A model generated the notes under the pieces. That model had not been told where the DNA came from. It made no database searches and worked only from the letters and a program-made list of their open reading frames with translations. Made by a program: the position numbers and the translations under genes. A stretch of DNA of 20,032 bases from assembly GCF_902498825.1 (NCBI RefSeq), contig NZ_LR701449.1, positions 1 to 20,032 of the forward strand. Reading direction: 5' to 3'. Below are positions 7,608-13,597 of this stretch, one piece after another; position 1 is the stretch's first letter, and every line of letters starts with the position of its first letter. Source of the stretch: Rhizobium sp. EC-SD404 (GTDB taxonomy: Bacteria > Pseudomonadota > Alphaproteobacteria > Rhizobiales > Rhizobiaceae).

Positions 7608-7834
7608 TGCTCGCTTTGTCCCGCATCATCATCGCAGCCGTGGCGGTCTTCGCGCTCGGCCTTCTCGTCACATGGATCCGGCAGGACGGAGCCGACGACT
7701 CTCGCCGCGCCGTGGAAAAGCAGAACAATGAAGCGATCAACAATGCCGATCTCGCGGGGCTTACTCGTCGCGAGTGCGTTGACGCTGGCGGGGTGTACGA
7801 CTTCGCCACCGGCCGATGTCGCCGGCCTGAGTAG
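7607..7834 (+). CDS. Small prophage lysis-cassette membrane protein
   Basis: A 75-residue protein whose ATG at 7607 overlaps the endolysin stop (TGATG), showing past translational coupling. It has one N-terminal membrane helix (about residues 5-22, IIIAAVAVFALGLLVTW). A short charged segment with QNNEA follows, then a Cys-containing tail (RRECVDAGGVYDFATGRCRR) with two cysteines that could form a disulphide outside the membrane. This looks like the small protein that usually follows the endolysin in rhizobial prophages; a spanin-like or holin-accessory role is an inference. The frame is undamaged although its partners are broken. Confidence 0.7.
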   Translation: MLALSRIIIAAVAVFALGLLVTWIRQDGADDSRRAVEKQNNEAINNADLAGLTRRECVDAGGVYDFATGRCRRPE

Positions 7835-7873
7835 GCGATCGGGACCGGGTTGCCCGGCGCTCAAGGTCTAACC

Positions 7874-8008
7874 TTGGCGGACCAGGAGCGCATCGACGAC
7901 ACCGTCGCGAGAGGTTGTGCGAGCGGCGTCTATAATCGCTCGGCCTGCGATCGCCACACTAATGCAAGTGCGGGTCGCCGTGCGGCTCTCTCCACCACGC
8001 AAGACTAG
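7874..8008 (+). CDS. 44-codon ORF in the prophage lysis cassette
   Basis: From TTG 7874 the frame reads LADQERIDDTVARGCASGVY and ends at TAG 8006-8008, 9 nt before the next ATG. It has two cysteines and a basic, helix-prone character. Similar short Cys-containing proteins sit at this position in rhizobial prophages (from memory). The start is uncertain: no ATG exists in frame, and the open frame extends back to 7835. Spacing and order in the cassette support coding. Confidence 0.5.
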   Translation: MADQERIDDTVARGCASGVYNRSACDRHTNASAGRRAALSTTQD

Positions 8009-8017
8009 GACGAGCTG

Positions 8018-8341
8018 ATGGCTGAAAGTGACGTACAACGATCCCTTGGGCGGCTGGAGGGCAAGCTTGATGCCTTCATCGAGACCCAGCGGGAACATGA
8101 GCGGACCTCGGCCGAGAGCCGAAAGCGGGTCTACGAGAAGCTGGAGAACGTCGAAAGCACGCTCAATCACATCGACGGCCGTGTCGGAAGGGCGGAGCGA
8201 GTGATCACCTAGATTGAGCCCCTCGCACGGGATTTCGGCAAGGTGCGAGAGCGATCAAAGGGCGTCGTTGCGACCATCATCGTGGCTTGGACGCTGCTTG
8301 GTGGCTTTCTGATGTGGGTCGGCAACAACGTCCTGGAGTAG
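8018..8341 (+). pseudogene. Coiled-coil/TM prophage protein split by an amber codon
   Basis: ATG 8018 begins a 64-codon coiled-coil-like protein (MAESDVQRSLGRLEGKLDAF...) that ends at TAG 8210-8212. Directly after the TAG the same frame stays coding-like for 42 codons (IEPLARDFGKVRERSKGVVA, then a membrane helix IIVAWTLLGGFLMWVG) to TAG 8339-8341. The complete form, an N-terminal coiled coil with a C-terminal membrane anchor of about 107 residues, matches the architecture usual for this gene in rhizobial prophages. The first TAG is probably a CAG (Gln) to TAG change. The truncated 64-residue product would lack the anchor. Confidence 0.7.
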
Positions 8342-8449
8342 TTGGCAACCAGTTTGCAGGGGCCGTAGCCAAAGGAATCCGGTGCTCGCCCAGTTTCTCC
8401 GGAACGTATGAGATGTTGGCGCATCTCTGCCCTGTGAAGGGACATCACA

Positions 8450-8635
8450 ATGACATCCAAATCGGAAGACGGCGTCGCGCGAGCGATCCTGAGATTATGT
8501 CGAGATGACACCGTGAGGCGCGCCAATGCGGCCCTGCCTCAGTTCCATCTCGACCACGATACACCTGACAGCATGCTCGAGCTCATGGCCCGGCTCGACG
8601 AAGCTACGCGAAAAGCCTCAAAAAATCGGGGTTGA
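8450..8635 (+). CDS. Hypothetical 61-residue protein
   Basis: ATG 8450 is preceded by GAAGGGACATCACA, which places AAGGGA at a good distance. The protein is helical and charged (GVARAILRLCRDDTVRRANA). Its C-terminus DTPDSMLELMARLDEATRKA loosely recalls the P-D-x-x-L-x-L-x-x-x-L-D pattern of NepR-type anti-sigma factors, but the N-terminal half does not fit, so this is only a hint. No membrane helix. It converges with the next minus-strand gene, with 11 nt between stops. Confidence 0.55.
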   Translation: MTSKSEDGVARAILRLCRDDTVRRANAALPQFHLDHDTPDSMLELMARLDEATRKASKNRG

Positions 8636-8646
8636 CGGAATGTCCA

Positions 8647-9054
8647 TTAGCGCCGTCGGTGGCGAACGACTTCCCAGACCTGGGCGAGATCTGCGACCGA
8701 CGAAAAATGCTCCATCTTCCGCCCTTCCGTGAAGACTGAAGCGAGATCGAAGTTGCGAATAACGCCGTGTCCGCGCTTGCTGGTCGAACGGTCGCTCTGA
8801 CGGCGGACCTCTAATGTCGGTCCCATCCACTCCCATATAGCATTGATCGTTGCGATGTCGTCCTCAACTCTGCCTGTACGCATAGGCGTGGCCATATCCA
8901 ATCCTCTGACCGGGAAGTTAGGAAGGCGGTAGACGGCCGCCCTCATGTTGATCTTTAAAGCGACGGCATGATGAGCCAGCGCAGCAGTCGAGATGATCGC
9001 GGCTATGAAAACAAGGACGCACGCCAGTTTCACGTCCTTCGTCCGGCCGTTCAC
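8647..9054 (-). CDS. Hypothetical exported or anchored protein, 135 residues
   Basis: GTG 9054 is chosen because it forms a 4-nt GTGA overlap with the stop of the upstream 48-codon gene, the classic translational-coupling arrangement. The N-terminus has a short basic stretch and a hydrophobic helix (LACVLVFIAAIISTAALA), probably a signal peptide or signal anchor ending near Ala-His-His. The rest is a mixed globular region with VEDDIATINAIWEWMGPTLE and a basic C-terminus. No family recognised. The C-terminal region would be periplasmic if the helix acts as predicted. Confidence 0.6.
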   Translation of the reverse strand: MNGRTKDVKLACVLVFIAAIISTAALAHHAVALKINMRAAVYRLPNFPVRGLDMATPMRTGRVEDDIATINAIWEWMGPTLEVRRQSDRSTSKRGHGVIRNFDLASVFTEGRKMEHFSSVADLAQVWEVVRHRRR

Positions 9055-9197
9055 TGCGTCTGCGTTTCACCCTGGATAGGGGCGATCGCGTCCATAGGGG
9101 CGGTTGCATACCAGAAGTATCCGAAGACCACGGCACCAAGGATAAGGATACCGCCCATGAAGTTTCGCTGGTTTTCGGGTGTTCGAATTTGGGCCAT
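9051..9197 (-). CDS. 48-residue single-helix membrane protein
   Basis: ATG 9197 is preceded by AAAGGCGATCCCCA. The protein starts MAQIRTPENQRNFMGGILIL and continues through one membrane helix (about residues 14-30, MGGILILGAVVFGYFWY) to a Pro/Ala/Gln-rich tail ending at TGA 9051-9053. Codons are GC-rich in third position throughout. Its stop overlaps the GTG of the following gene (GTGA), so the two are probably an operon. No family is recognised, but the layout (short polar head, one helix, short tail) is typical of small inner-membrane proteins. Confidence 0.65.
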   Translation of the reverse strand: MAQIRTPENQRNFMGGILILGAVVFGYFWYATAPMDAIAPIQGETQTQ

Positions 9198-9703
9198 TGG
9201 GGATCGCCTTTGATAACGGAAGTTGTCCCGCTCGCTGTCGCGACGGTCTAGGCTTCATTGTTCCAGGCTTGGCGGCGGCGCGAGTTTGACGCGCGGCTGG
9301 TCGGTCGATGTATTGTGAATGAGATGTTCGCCGACCGACAAAAATACTAACAGACTGTTGCTGGGGCGATAGACCAATTCGTTCGGCTATCGGCGGGGGC
9401 CATGCTCACGTTCGGCATCTGTGCCAGATCAACCGACAGTGCTGATGGCCAGCTAGGCTCCCCAAGCATTCAGACGATGTGGATGCATCCGGGAGAGCCG
9501 GAGATCGAGTTTCGGAAGGATACATAATCGCGCCGGATGCAGCGATAGCTCCAACGGCTCGTCGATAAGATCGACCATGTGAACGATCGTCTGGATTGAG
9601 GGAGAACTGGCAGCCGCCTGAGCGCCGAAGGATCGCTACAGATCGCTACAGAAATCATGAAGGCTTCGCCCCTCATCGGCTCCACACCCAGCCTTCAACA
9701 TGC
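9198..9703. other. Intergenic region, 506 bp
   Basis: No convincing gene. Seen here: an 8-bp inverted repeat GGTCGGTCG / CGACCGAC-type pair around 9298-9340, and a direct duplication of ATCGCTACAG around 9632-9652. The minus-strand open frame at 9470-9685 has no ribosome binding site or family match. The promoter of the 9051-9197 gene should lie at its left end. Confidence 0.4.
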
Positions 9704-9735
9704 AAAAAGGGGCGAGCTTTCGCTCGCCCCTTTTT
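9704..9735. terminator. Strong bidirectional intrinsic terminator
   Basis: A perfect 14-bp inverted repeat, AAAAAGGGGCGAGC / GCTCGCCCCTTTTT, with a TTTC loop. It gives a GC-rich stem with a T-tract on both strands. It lies 23 bp past the stop of the minus-strand porin gene, so it terminates that gene and blocks reading from the left as well. Confidence 0.93.
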
Positions 9736-9758
9736 GAAGCACTCTCGCTGAGAATCTA

Positions 9759-10355
9759 TCAGAACTTGAAGGACACCTTGGCCTTCAGTGTGTGAACCGT
9801 GACGTCGAGGCCGGTGTTATCGAAGTCCGAGAAGTCGTGGTAGAGGTACTCGGCGCCGACGATGATGCTGTCGGTCGCTGCGAAATCCACACCTGCGCCG
9901 GCAGCCCAGCCGAAGTCGCTCAGGTCGCCGAGAACCGTGTCGGCCGTCGCATAGGCAACGCCACCGGTTCCGTAAACCATCACACGGCCGAGATCGACAC
10001 CGGCGCGCAGCTTGCCACGTGCAACGCCGTCGACTTCACCGATGCCGCCGTCGATTTCGATGTTGGCGAAGTCGTAGTCGACTTCCGCCCCGACGACGAA
10101 GCCCCCGAGGTCGTAGTTGTAACCAGCATGCACACCACCGAGAACGCCATCAGCGTCGATCGTTGCCGGGCCCGTGTCCAGTTCCGCCCAGGCGTAGCCA
10201 GCCTGGATACCGATGTAAGGGCCGGTCCAGTCGAAGCCGGGAGCGACTATCGGAGCGCTGATCGGAGCGGGTTCGTTATAGACGACGGCATCGGCGGCGA
10301 AAGCCGACGCGGACATGACGGTCGAGGCGAGTGCAACTGCGATGATGTGCTTCAT
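9759..10355 (-). CDS. Outer-membrane beta-barrel protein (porin-like, Omp25/RopB type)
   Basis: A 198-residue protein from ATG 10355 with GGAGAGAAA before it; an upstream in-frame ATG at 10493 is not supported. A signal peptide (MKHIIAVALASTVMSASAFA) is cut near AFA-AD. After a Pro-rich linker comes the hallmark FDWTGPYIGIQAGYAWA, then alternating beta-strands with YNYDLGGFVVGAEVDYDF, LRAGVDLGRVMVYGTGGVAY and AEYLYHDF. The end is Lys-Val-Ser-Phe-Lys-Phe, and the terminal Phe is the signal for BAM-mediated outer-membrane assembly. This 8-stranded family is abundant in Rhizobiales (Omp25/Omp31/RopB-like). Its roles include envelope integrity and host interaction. It is a monocistronic gene with a strong terminator. 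Confidence 0.95.
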   Translation of the reverse strand: MKHIIAVALASTVMSASAFAADAVVYNEPAPISAPIVAPGFDWTGPYIGIQAGYAWAELDTGPATIDADGVLGGVHAGYNYDLGGFVVGAEVDYDFANIEIDGGIGEVDGVARGKLRAGVDLGRVMVYGTGGVAYATADTVLGDLSDFGWAAGAGVDFAATDSIIVGAEYLYHDFSDFDNTGLDVTVHTLKAKVSFKF

Positions 10356-10393
10356 TTTCTCTCCATAGGCGACCCGATTGGGGGAGGGGATCG

Positions 10394-10466
10394 CTCGAAT
10401 CTGATGGCTGCAATAATGTCTCGAATTGGCTACCTGATCTCCAAATTCGAGACGTGTTTCTCGAAT
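10394..10466. promoter_or_regulatory. Cluster of CTCGAAT motifs upstream of the porin gene
   Basis: CTCGAAT occurs at 10394-10400, 10420-10426 and 10460-10466, and its reverse complement ATTCGAG at 10445-10451. The last two form a perfect 8-bp palindrome (ATTCGAGA / TCTCGAAT, 6-nt spacer). They lie 39 to 111 bp upstream of the porin ATG on its own strand, the place expected for operators. The regulator is unknown. Confidence 0.4.
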
Positions 10467-10567
10467 ATTTTGGCGTTGTGGCGAACGTGTCACAGGCGCT
10501 TCGGGAGGCGTGCTCGAGCCTTCAGACTTATGTCGACGTCCGGGAGCGGATGTGATCCGTACCTGCC

Positions 10568-11224
10568 TCAGGCTGCGTGATCCTTTCGCTCGCCCATGGC
10601 TACGATCCGCACTGCATCATTTTGCAGCGGCCGCTGTGGCTCAGCCGCCTCGATCCACTCGGCCCGCATCCAAATGTCCGCTTCTTCGGCCGTCTTGAGG
10701 ATGACTGGCATGGCTTTCGGGTGCACAGATCCGACGACGGCATTCGGCTCGCATGTGAGGAAGCCATAAAGATCGGCGTTGCTCTCGCCTTCCTTGACCT
10801 TTCCGGCGCTCGTCCAGTTGGTCCAGATCCTGGCGACCATGCTAAGCGGCCGGCTTTCGTCGGCCGCCACCCAAAATGGCACCTTCTTACCGTCAAACGT
10901 TGCTATTCCGAGAAGCTGGTGAACGGCACGAGGCATCGGTTCGCGAGACCAAGCCAGCGGCCCCAGTGCGGACTTTTCACATTGGGGATGTTTGTCACAC
11001 CGCTGTCGACCTTCTTGCCCTTCAGCACAAACCGCGGCGACGGCATGCCCTATCGGGCCAAGACTAGGTCACGCAAGCCCTTAGCTCTGTTGCGAACGAT
11101 GGGCGCCGGGCAGTCCGGGAAAGATGCCGGGCGTGGGCGGCAGATTGCCCGTCTGGTCGCGCATGGCACGGGCGAGCTCGATGATCGCCGACTGGCCCTT
11201 CGTGAGTTAGTAGAGGTTACACAT
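10568..11224 (-). pseudogene. SRAP/YedK (HMCES)-family gene, multiply broken
   Basis: SRAP proteins use Cys2 to crosslink to abasic sites in single-stranded DNA. The minus strand starts Met-Cys-Asn-Leu-Tyr at 11224, keeping the catalytic Cys, then hits TAA at 11207-11209 (probably a Ser TCA to TAA). The frame continues as TKGQSAIIELARAM, then shifts near 11115 to PAPIVRNRAKGLRDLVLAR. TAG follows at 11050-11052, where the family has Trp (ARWGMP). GMPSPRFVLKGKKVDSGVTN and GLANRCLVPFTSFSE follow, then a 1-nt loss near 10903 creates another stop. The intact C-terminus (VPFWVAADESRPL, GFLTCEPNAVVGSVHPKAMP) runs to 10568. Full length would be about 220 residues, normal for the family. With at least four lesions it is clearly dead. 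It lies 20 nt after the mgtC remnant on the same strand. Confidence 0.9.
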
Positions 11225-11244
11225 GGCGGCGAGGATGCCTTGCT

Positions 11245-11381
11245 TTAGTCAGTTTTGGGAGTCGGCTTCAGCGAAGTTAGCGCGCGAAGCGCAAGAAATG
11301 TCACGATCGAAATGACAAGTGCGATGTCATAGGTGCCGAGGCCGACCGCAACTCCGATTGCCCCAGTGGCCCACATGCTGG
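11245..11381 (-). pseudogene. mgtC: MgtC/SapB-family gene, 3' part (split by IS)
   Basis: The minus strand reads SMWATGAIGVAVGLGTYDIA, then a second helix (LVISIVTFLALRAL) and stop TAA 11245-11247. This matches the A-S-x-W-x-T-A-A-I-G-x-A-x-G-x-G end of the membrane domain of MgtC/SapB-like proteins, which are linked to magnesium limitation and, in pathogens, survival in phagocytes. The gene is cut at 11381 by the insertion element; its 5' part resumes at 12723. Confidence 0.8.
11377..11381. repeat. Target-site duplication, left copy (GCTGG)
   Basis: GCTGG lies directly outside the left IS end and is repeated directly outside the right end at 12723-12727. This is a 5-bp duplication, as expected for IS3-family insertions of the IS2-like group. 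Confidence 0.85.
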
Positions 11382-11414
11382 TGGAGCGCGCCCCATTTTG
11401 ACCGGATAGTCGGC
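11382..11414 (+). repeat. IS left terminal inverted repeat
   Basis: The left end begins TGGAGCGCGCCCCATTTTG and ends in ACCGGATAGTCGGC. It pairs with the right end with scattered mismatches. Confidence 0.85.
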
Positions 11415-11421
11415 ATAGCCG

Positions 11422-11862
11422 ATGAGGCATAGGCATTTGCCTATGAGTACGACTATGGCCAAGAGTTCTGATGAGCCGTTTCAGCGGATCGAAGTGATCA
11501 CCTCCGTGCAGCGCCGCCGGCGCTGGTCAGTGGCCGAGAAGGTTCGGCTGGTGGAGGAAGCCATGCAGCCGGGAATGAGTGTTTCCTACGTGGCACGTCG
11601 TGCCGGCATTTCCCCCTCCCAGCTCTTCGCCTGGAAGCGTCGCATGCTCGAAGGTGGTCATGCCGCCGTTCACGCGGATGAAGACGTTGTCGGCGCTTCC
11701 CAGGTCCGCGAGTTGGAGAAGCGGGTGCGCGAACTTGAGCGCATGCTGGGCAAGAACACCATGGAAGCCGAGATCCTCAAGGAAGCCCTTGAACTCGCTC
11801 GCCCAAAAAAACGGACGCCGCCGTTGCTGTCGTGGAGCGATCCAGAGGACGGTTCCCAATGA
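11422..11862 (+). CDS. IS3-family transposase OrfA
   Basis: A 146-codon helix-turn-helix protein that binds the IS ends and provides the N-terminal part of the OrfAB transposase. Residues about 30-75 form the HTH_Tnp_1 domain: RRRRWSVAEKVRLVEEAM, then SVSYVARRAGISPSQLFAWK. A leucine-zipper-like coiled coil follows (VRELEKRVRELERMLGKNTM). ATG 11422 gives the longest form; 11443 and 11455 are alternatives. A run of seven A residues at 11805-11811 near the end is the expected -1 slippage site for making OrfAB. The stop TGA 11860-11862 overlaps the orfB ATG (ATGA). This frame is intact. Confidence 0.92.
   Translation: MRHRHLPMSTTMAKSSDEPFQRIEVITSVQRRRRWSVAEKVRLVEEAMQPGMSVSYVARRAGISPSQLFAWKRRMLEGGHAAVHADEDVVGASQVRELEKRVRELERMLGKNTMEAEILKEALELARPKKRTPPLLSWSDPEDGSQ
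11805..11811 (+). promoter_or_regulatory. Probable -1 programmed frameshift site (A7)
   Basis: Seven consecutive A residues read CCA AAA AAA CGG in the orfA frame. A -1 slip leads into the frame that encodes the start region of orfB, which is how IS3-family elements make the OrfAB transposase. Confidence 0.65.
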
Positions 11863-12682
11863 GCGCGATCGCCAGAACCCTCGGCGTCTCCCGGTCGAAT
11901 CTGATCGAACGCACCAACAAACCGTCCAAGCCACGCGGTCTTATCGCAAGCCCGACGACATCGTTCTCCTGGCGGAGCTGCGGCCGATCATCGACCAGCG
12001 GCCAACCTATGGATATCGCCGGGTGACGGCATTGCTGAACCGGCAGAGGCGACGGGATGGCCTGCCCACGGTCAACGCCAACCGCGTGCTCAGGGTCATG
12101 CAGCAAAACGGGCTGACACTCCAAAAGCATACGGCTCTGCGGCCTACCCGCACCCACGACGGCGTCGTCGTTGCGCTGAGCTCCAACATCCGCTGGTGCT
12201 CAGATCATCTGGAGATCCGTGCCCGCAATGGCGAGGTGGTCCGCATTGTGTTCGTCATCGATGCCTGCGACCGGGAGATCATCACCTGGTCAGCCGTGGC
12301 CAATGCCGGCATGTCTGGTGAAATGGTCTGTGACTTGATGATCGCGGGGGTCGAACGCCGCTTCAAGACTCTTAAGGTCCCGCACGGACTGGAATGGCTC
12401 TCGGACAATGGCAGCTCCTATAATGCCAAGCAGACCGCGCAGGTCGCCGCTGCCCTCGGCATCAATCTGCTCTTCACACCGGTTCGAAGCCCGCAGAGTA
12501 ACGGCATGTCCGAGGCCTTTGTCAAAACACTGAAAAGAGACTACGCCTCGACCGCCATCCTCCCAGACGCAGATACCATCCTGGCCTTGCTGCCCGACTG
12601 GATCGACGACTACTGTGAGGTCCACCCGCACTCCGGGCTCAGGTTCCGCTCACCACGCGAGTTCCTGCGTCTTAGTGCCTAA
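11859..12682 (+). pseudogene. IS3-family transposase OrfB (rve/DDE), frameshifted
   Basis: OrfB supplies the integrase-core catalytic domain. ATG 11859 overlaps the orfA stop (ATGA) and starts MSAIARTLGVSRSNLIERT, the expected N-terminal helix-turn-helix. Near 11938-11943 the frame changes: after KPSKPRG the homologous sequence SYRKPDDIVLLAELRPIIDQ is one frame away, consistent with loss of one base. From there it is intact to TAA 12680-12682: RPTYGYRRVTALLNRQ (HTH_21), then the DDE residues, Asp in IRWCSDHLEI, Asp in EWLSDNGSSY and Glu in GMSEAFVKTLKRDY. Full-length OrfB and OrfAB cannot be made from this copy unless the frameshift is bypassed, so the IS is probably immobile on its own. Confidence 0.85.
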
Positions 12683-12690
12683 ACCCAACC

Positions 12691-12722
12691 GCCGACTGTC
12701 CGGTGAAACGGGGTCCACTCCA
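12691..12722 (-). repeat. IS right terminal inverted repeat
   Basis: Read on the minus strand it begins TGGAGTGGACCCCGTTTC and ends ACCGGACAGTCGGC, matching the left end. Confidence 0.85.
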
Positions 12723-12727
12723 GCTGG
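12723..12727. repeat. Target-site duplication, right copy (GCTGG)
   Basis: GCTGG directly follows the right IS end and matches the copy at 11377-11381. Confidence 0.85.
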
Positions 12728-12864
12728 CAGCTGTAGCTGTTCCCTCACCGACGACTCGACGACCAAGACTGCGCTGGCTCCGATGAACCCGATGCCGGTG
12801 ATGATACCCTCGACCACCAGAGCGGTTGCTTCGGGGCTACCTTGCGTGATCGTCTCAGCGGCCT
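12723..12864 (-). pseudogene. mgtC: MgtC/SapB-family gene, 5' part (split by IS)
   Basis: The minus strand reads GSPEATALVVEGIITGIGFI then GASAVLVVESSVR, the conserved D-P-x-x-x-x-x-V-x-x-G-I-G-F-I-G-A core of MgtC-like membrane domains. If the IS and one GCTGG copy are removed, the join gives ...SVR-x-TATAASMWATGAIG only if one G is added back near 12741-12745 (GTGAGGGAACA). The gene therefore also carries a 1-nt deletion independent of the IS. The N-terminal third of the family (the first two or three helices) is not recognisable upstream, so the gene is truncated as well. Confidence 0.75.
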
Positions 12865-13086
12865 GAAGGTGCCGGGGTTAAGGATAGAGAGCGGGTCTCT
12901 GTCGGCTCGGTCGGCACAGGCTTCTTTTACGACCAAGTCGTCTCGTTCAAGAGTCTTCTCGACTCTATGAATTGGATGGGAGGTCTCACAGCTTTATCGC
13001 TCAAAGTCTTTGGATGCGACGCGCTGCCGACCGTTGGCCTTCGCCTAGGACAACAACTGGTCCGCATTGCTGAGCGTTCCCTATAA
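12850..13086 (+). other. Possible coding remnant, plus strand
   Basis: The frame is open for 78 codons to TAA 13084-13086 and its later part reads protein-like: GTGFFYDQVVSFKSLLDSMN, then WMGGLTALSLKVFG. The only ATG (12967) is late, no ribosome binding site is seen, and no family was recognised. It overlaps the mgtC remnant antisense at its start. It may be the 3' end of a gene whose beginning was deleted when the region rearranged. Confidence 0.25.
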
Positions 13087-13209
13087 GCACTTGTTCGACT
13101 GCACCGTACGCCATGTTGTGTAACTCCCCAGCAGCTCACCGACCTCGCTGCATCAAGCGACCCTAGCATTCGAGAGCGGTTCGCATTGAGGCCGTCCGCG
13201 CATTTGATG

Positions 13210-13542
13210 CTAGGAAACCATCGCAAACGCAGAGTTGTCGATGGAGATGGGCGTGGCTAAGGTTTCAAAGGAGGGCTTGGCCAGAAGGTAGCCCTGCACC
13301 AGTCGAACGCCGAGATCGCGTAAGACCTTTAATTCGCCGACCGTCTCCACGCCTTCGCATAGAGGAACGATACCGAGATCTTCCAACATCGCTAGGGTGT
13401 GGCTGATGATCGTGCGCTTCACCGGGTTGGTGTCGATATCGCGGATCAGTTCCATGTCCAGTTTCACGATATCGGGCTGGAACTGGGAAAGAAGAGCGAG
13501 GCCGGCATGGCCGGCGCCGAAATCGTCGATCGCCGTCTTGTG
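13210..13542 (-). pseudogene. EAL-domain phosphodiesterase, C-terminal remnant
   Basis: EAL domains hydrolyse cyclic di-GMP. The remnant begins at the second conserved block, AIDDFGAGHAGLALLSQFQP (catalytic Asp-Asp), continues with DIVKLDMELIRDI (Lys in the active site), CEGVET (usually AEGVET, metal-binding Glu) and LGVRLVQGYLLAKPSFETL, and ends at TAG 13210-13212. The first half of the domain, including the E-A-L/E-V-L metal-binding signature, is absent. Upstream of 13542 the sequence changes abruptly to unrelated AT-richer DNA, so a deletion removed the N-terminus. The GAGHAGL...FQPDIVKLDM version is the type seen in BLUF-EAL proteins such as BlrP1/YcgF (family knowledge). Not catalytic as it stands. 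Confidence 0.85.
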
Positions 13543-13597
13543 CGGTAAAACAAGCAGACAACTCTGCAGTATGGCGCGCAATGTAAACTGTCTGTAT

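Larger units (their letters stand above)
11382..12722 (+). mobile_element. IS3-family insertion sequence (IS2-like group), 1341 bp
   Basis: The element is bounded by terminal inverted repeats that begin TGGAG on the left (11382) and end CTCCA on the right (12722). About 25 of 33 positions match, including the inner ACCGGA(T/C)AGTCGGC block. The flanking 5-bp GCTGG direct repeat confirms transposition. It carries overlapping orfA and orfB in the plus direction. It sits inside an mgtC-family gene. The left end contains a palindrome CATAGGCA-TT-TGCCTATG at 11428-11445 near the orfA start. Confidence 0.95.

Noticed and set aside
7038..8212. Amber codons as evidence of an alternative genetic code in the prophage cassette
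   Set aside because: The endolysin also has at least two frameshifts, and TAG ends neighbouring intact ORFs, so decay is the simpler explanation.
9242..9264. GGAAC...CGTC on the minus strand as an EcfG (general stress) promoter of the small membrane gene
   Set aside because: The spacing is 14 nt, where 16-17 is expected, and the -10 element is imperfect.
9632..9652. Two adjacent ATCGCTACAG copies as a CRISPR or iteron array
   Set aside because: Only two copies with no spacer; most likely a small replication-slippage duplication.
9792..10580. 262-codon plus-strand frame over the porin gene
   Set aside because: It is antisense to a certain outer-membrane protein gene; its Val/Asp-rich composition is a mirror of the porin codons.
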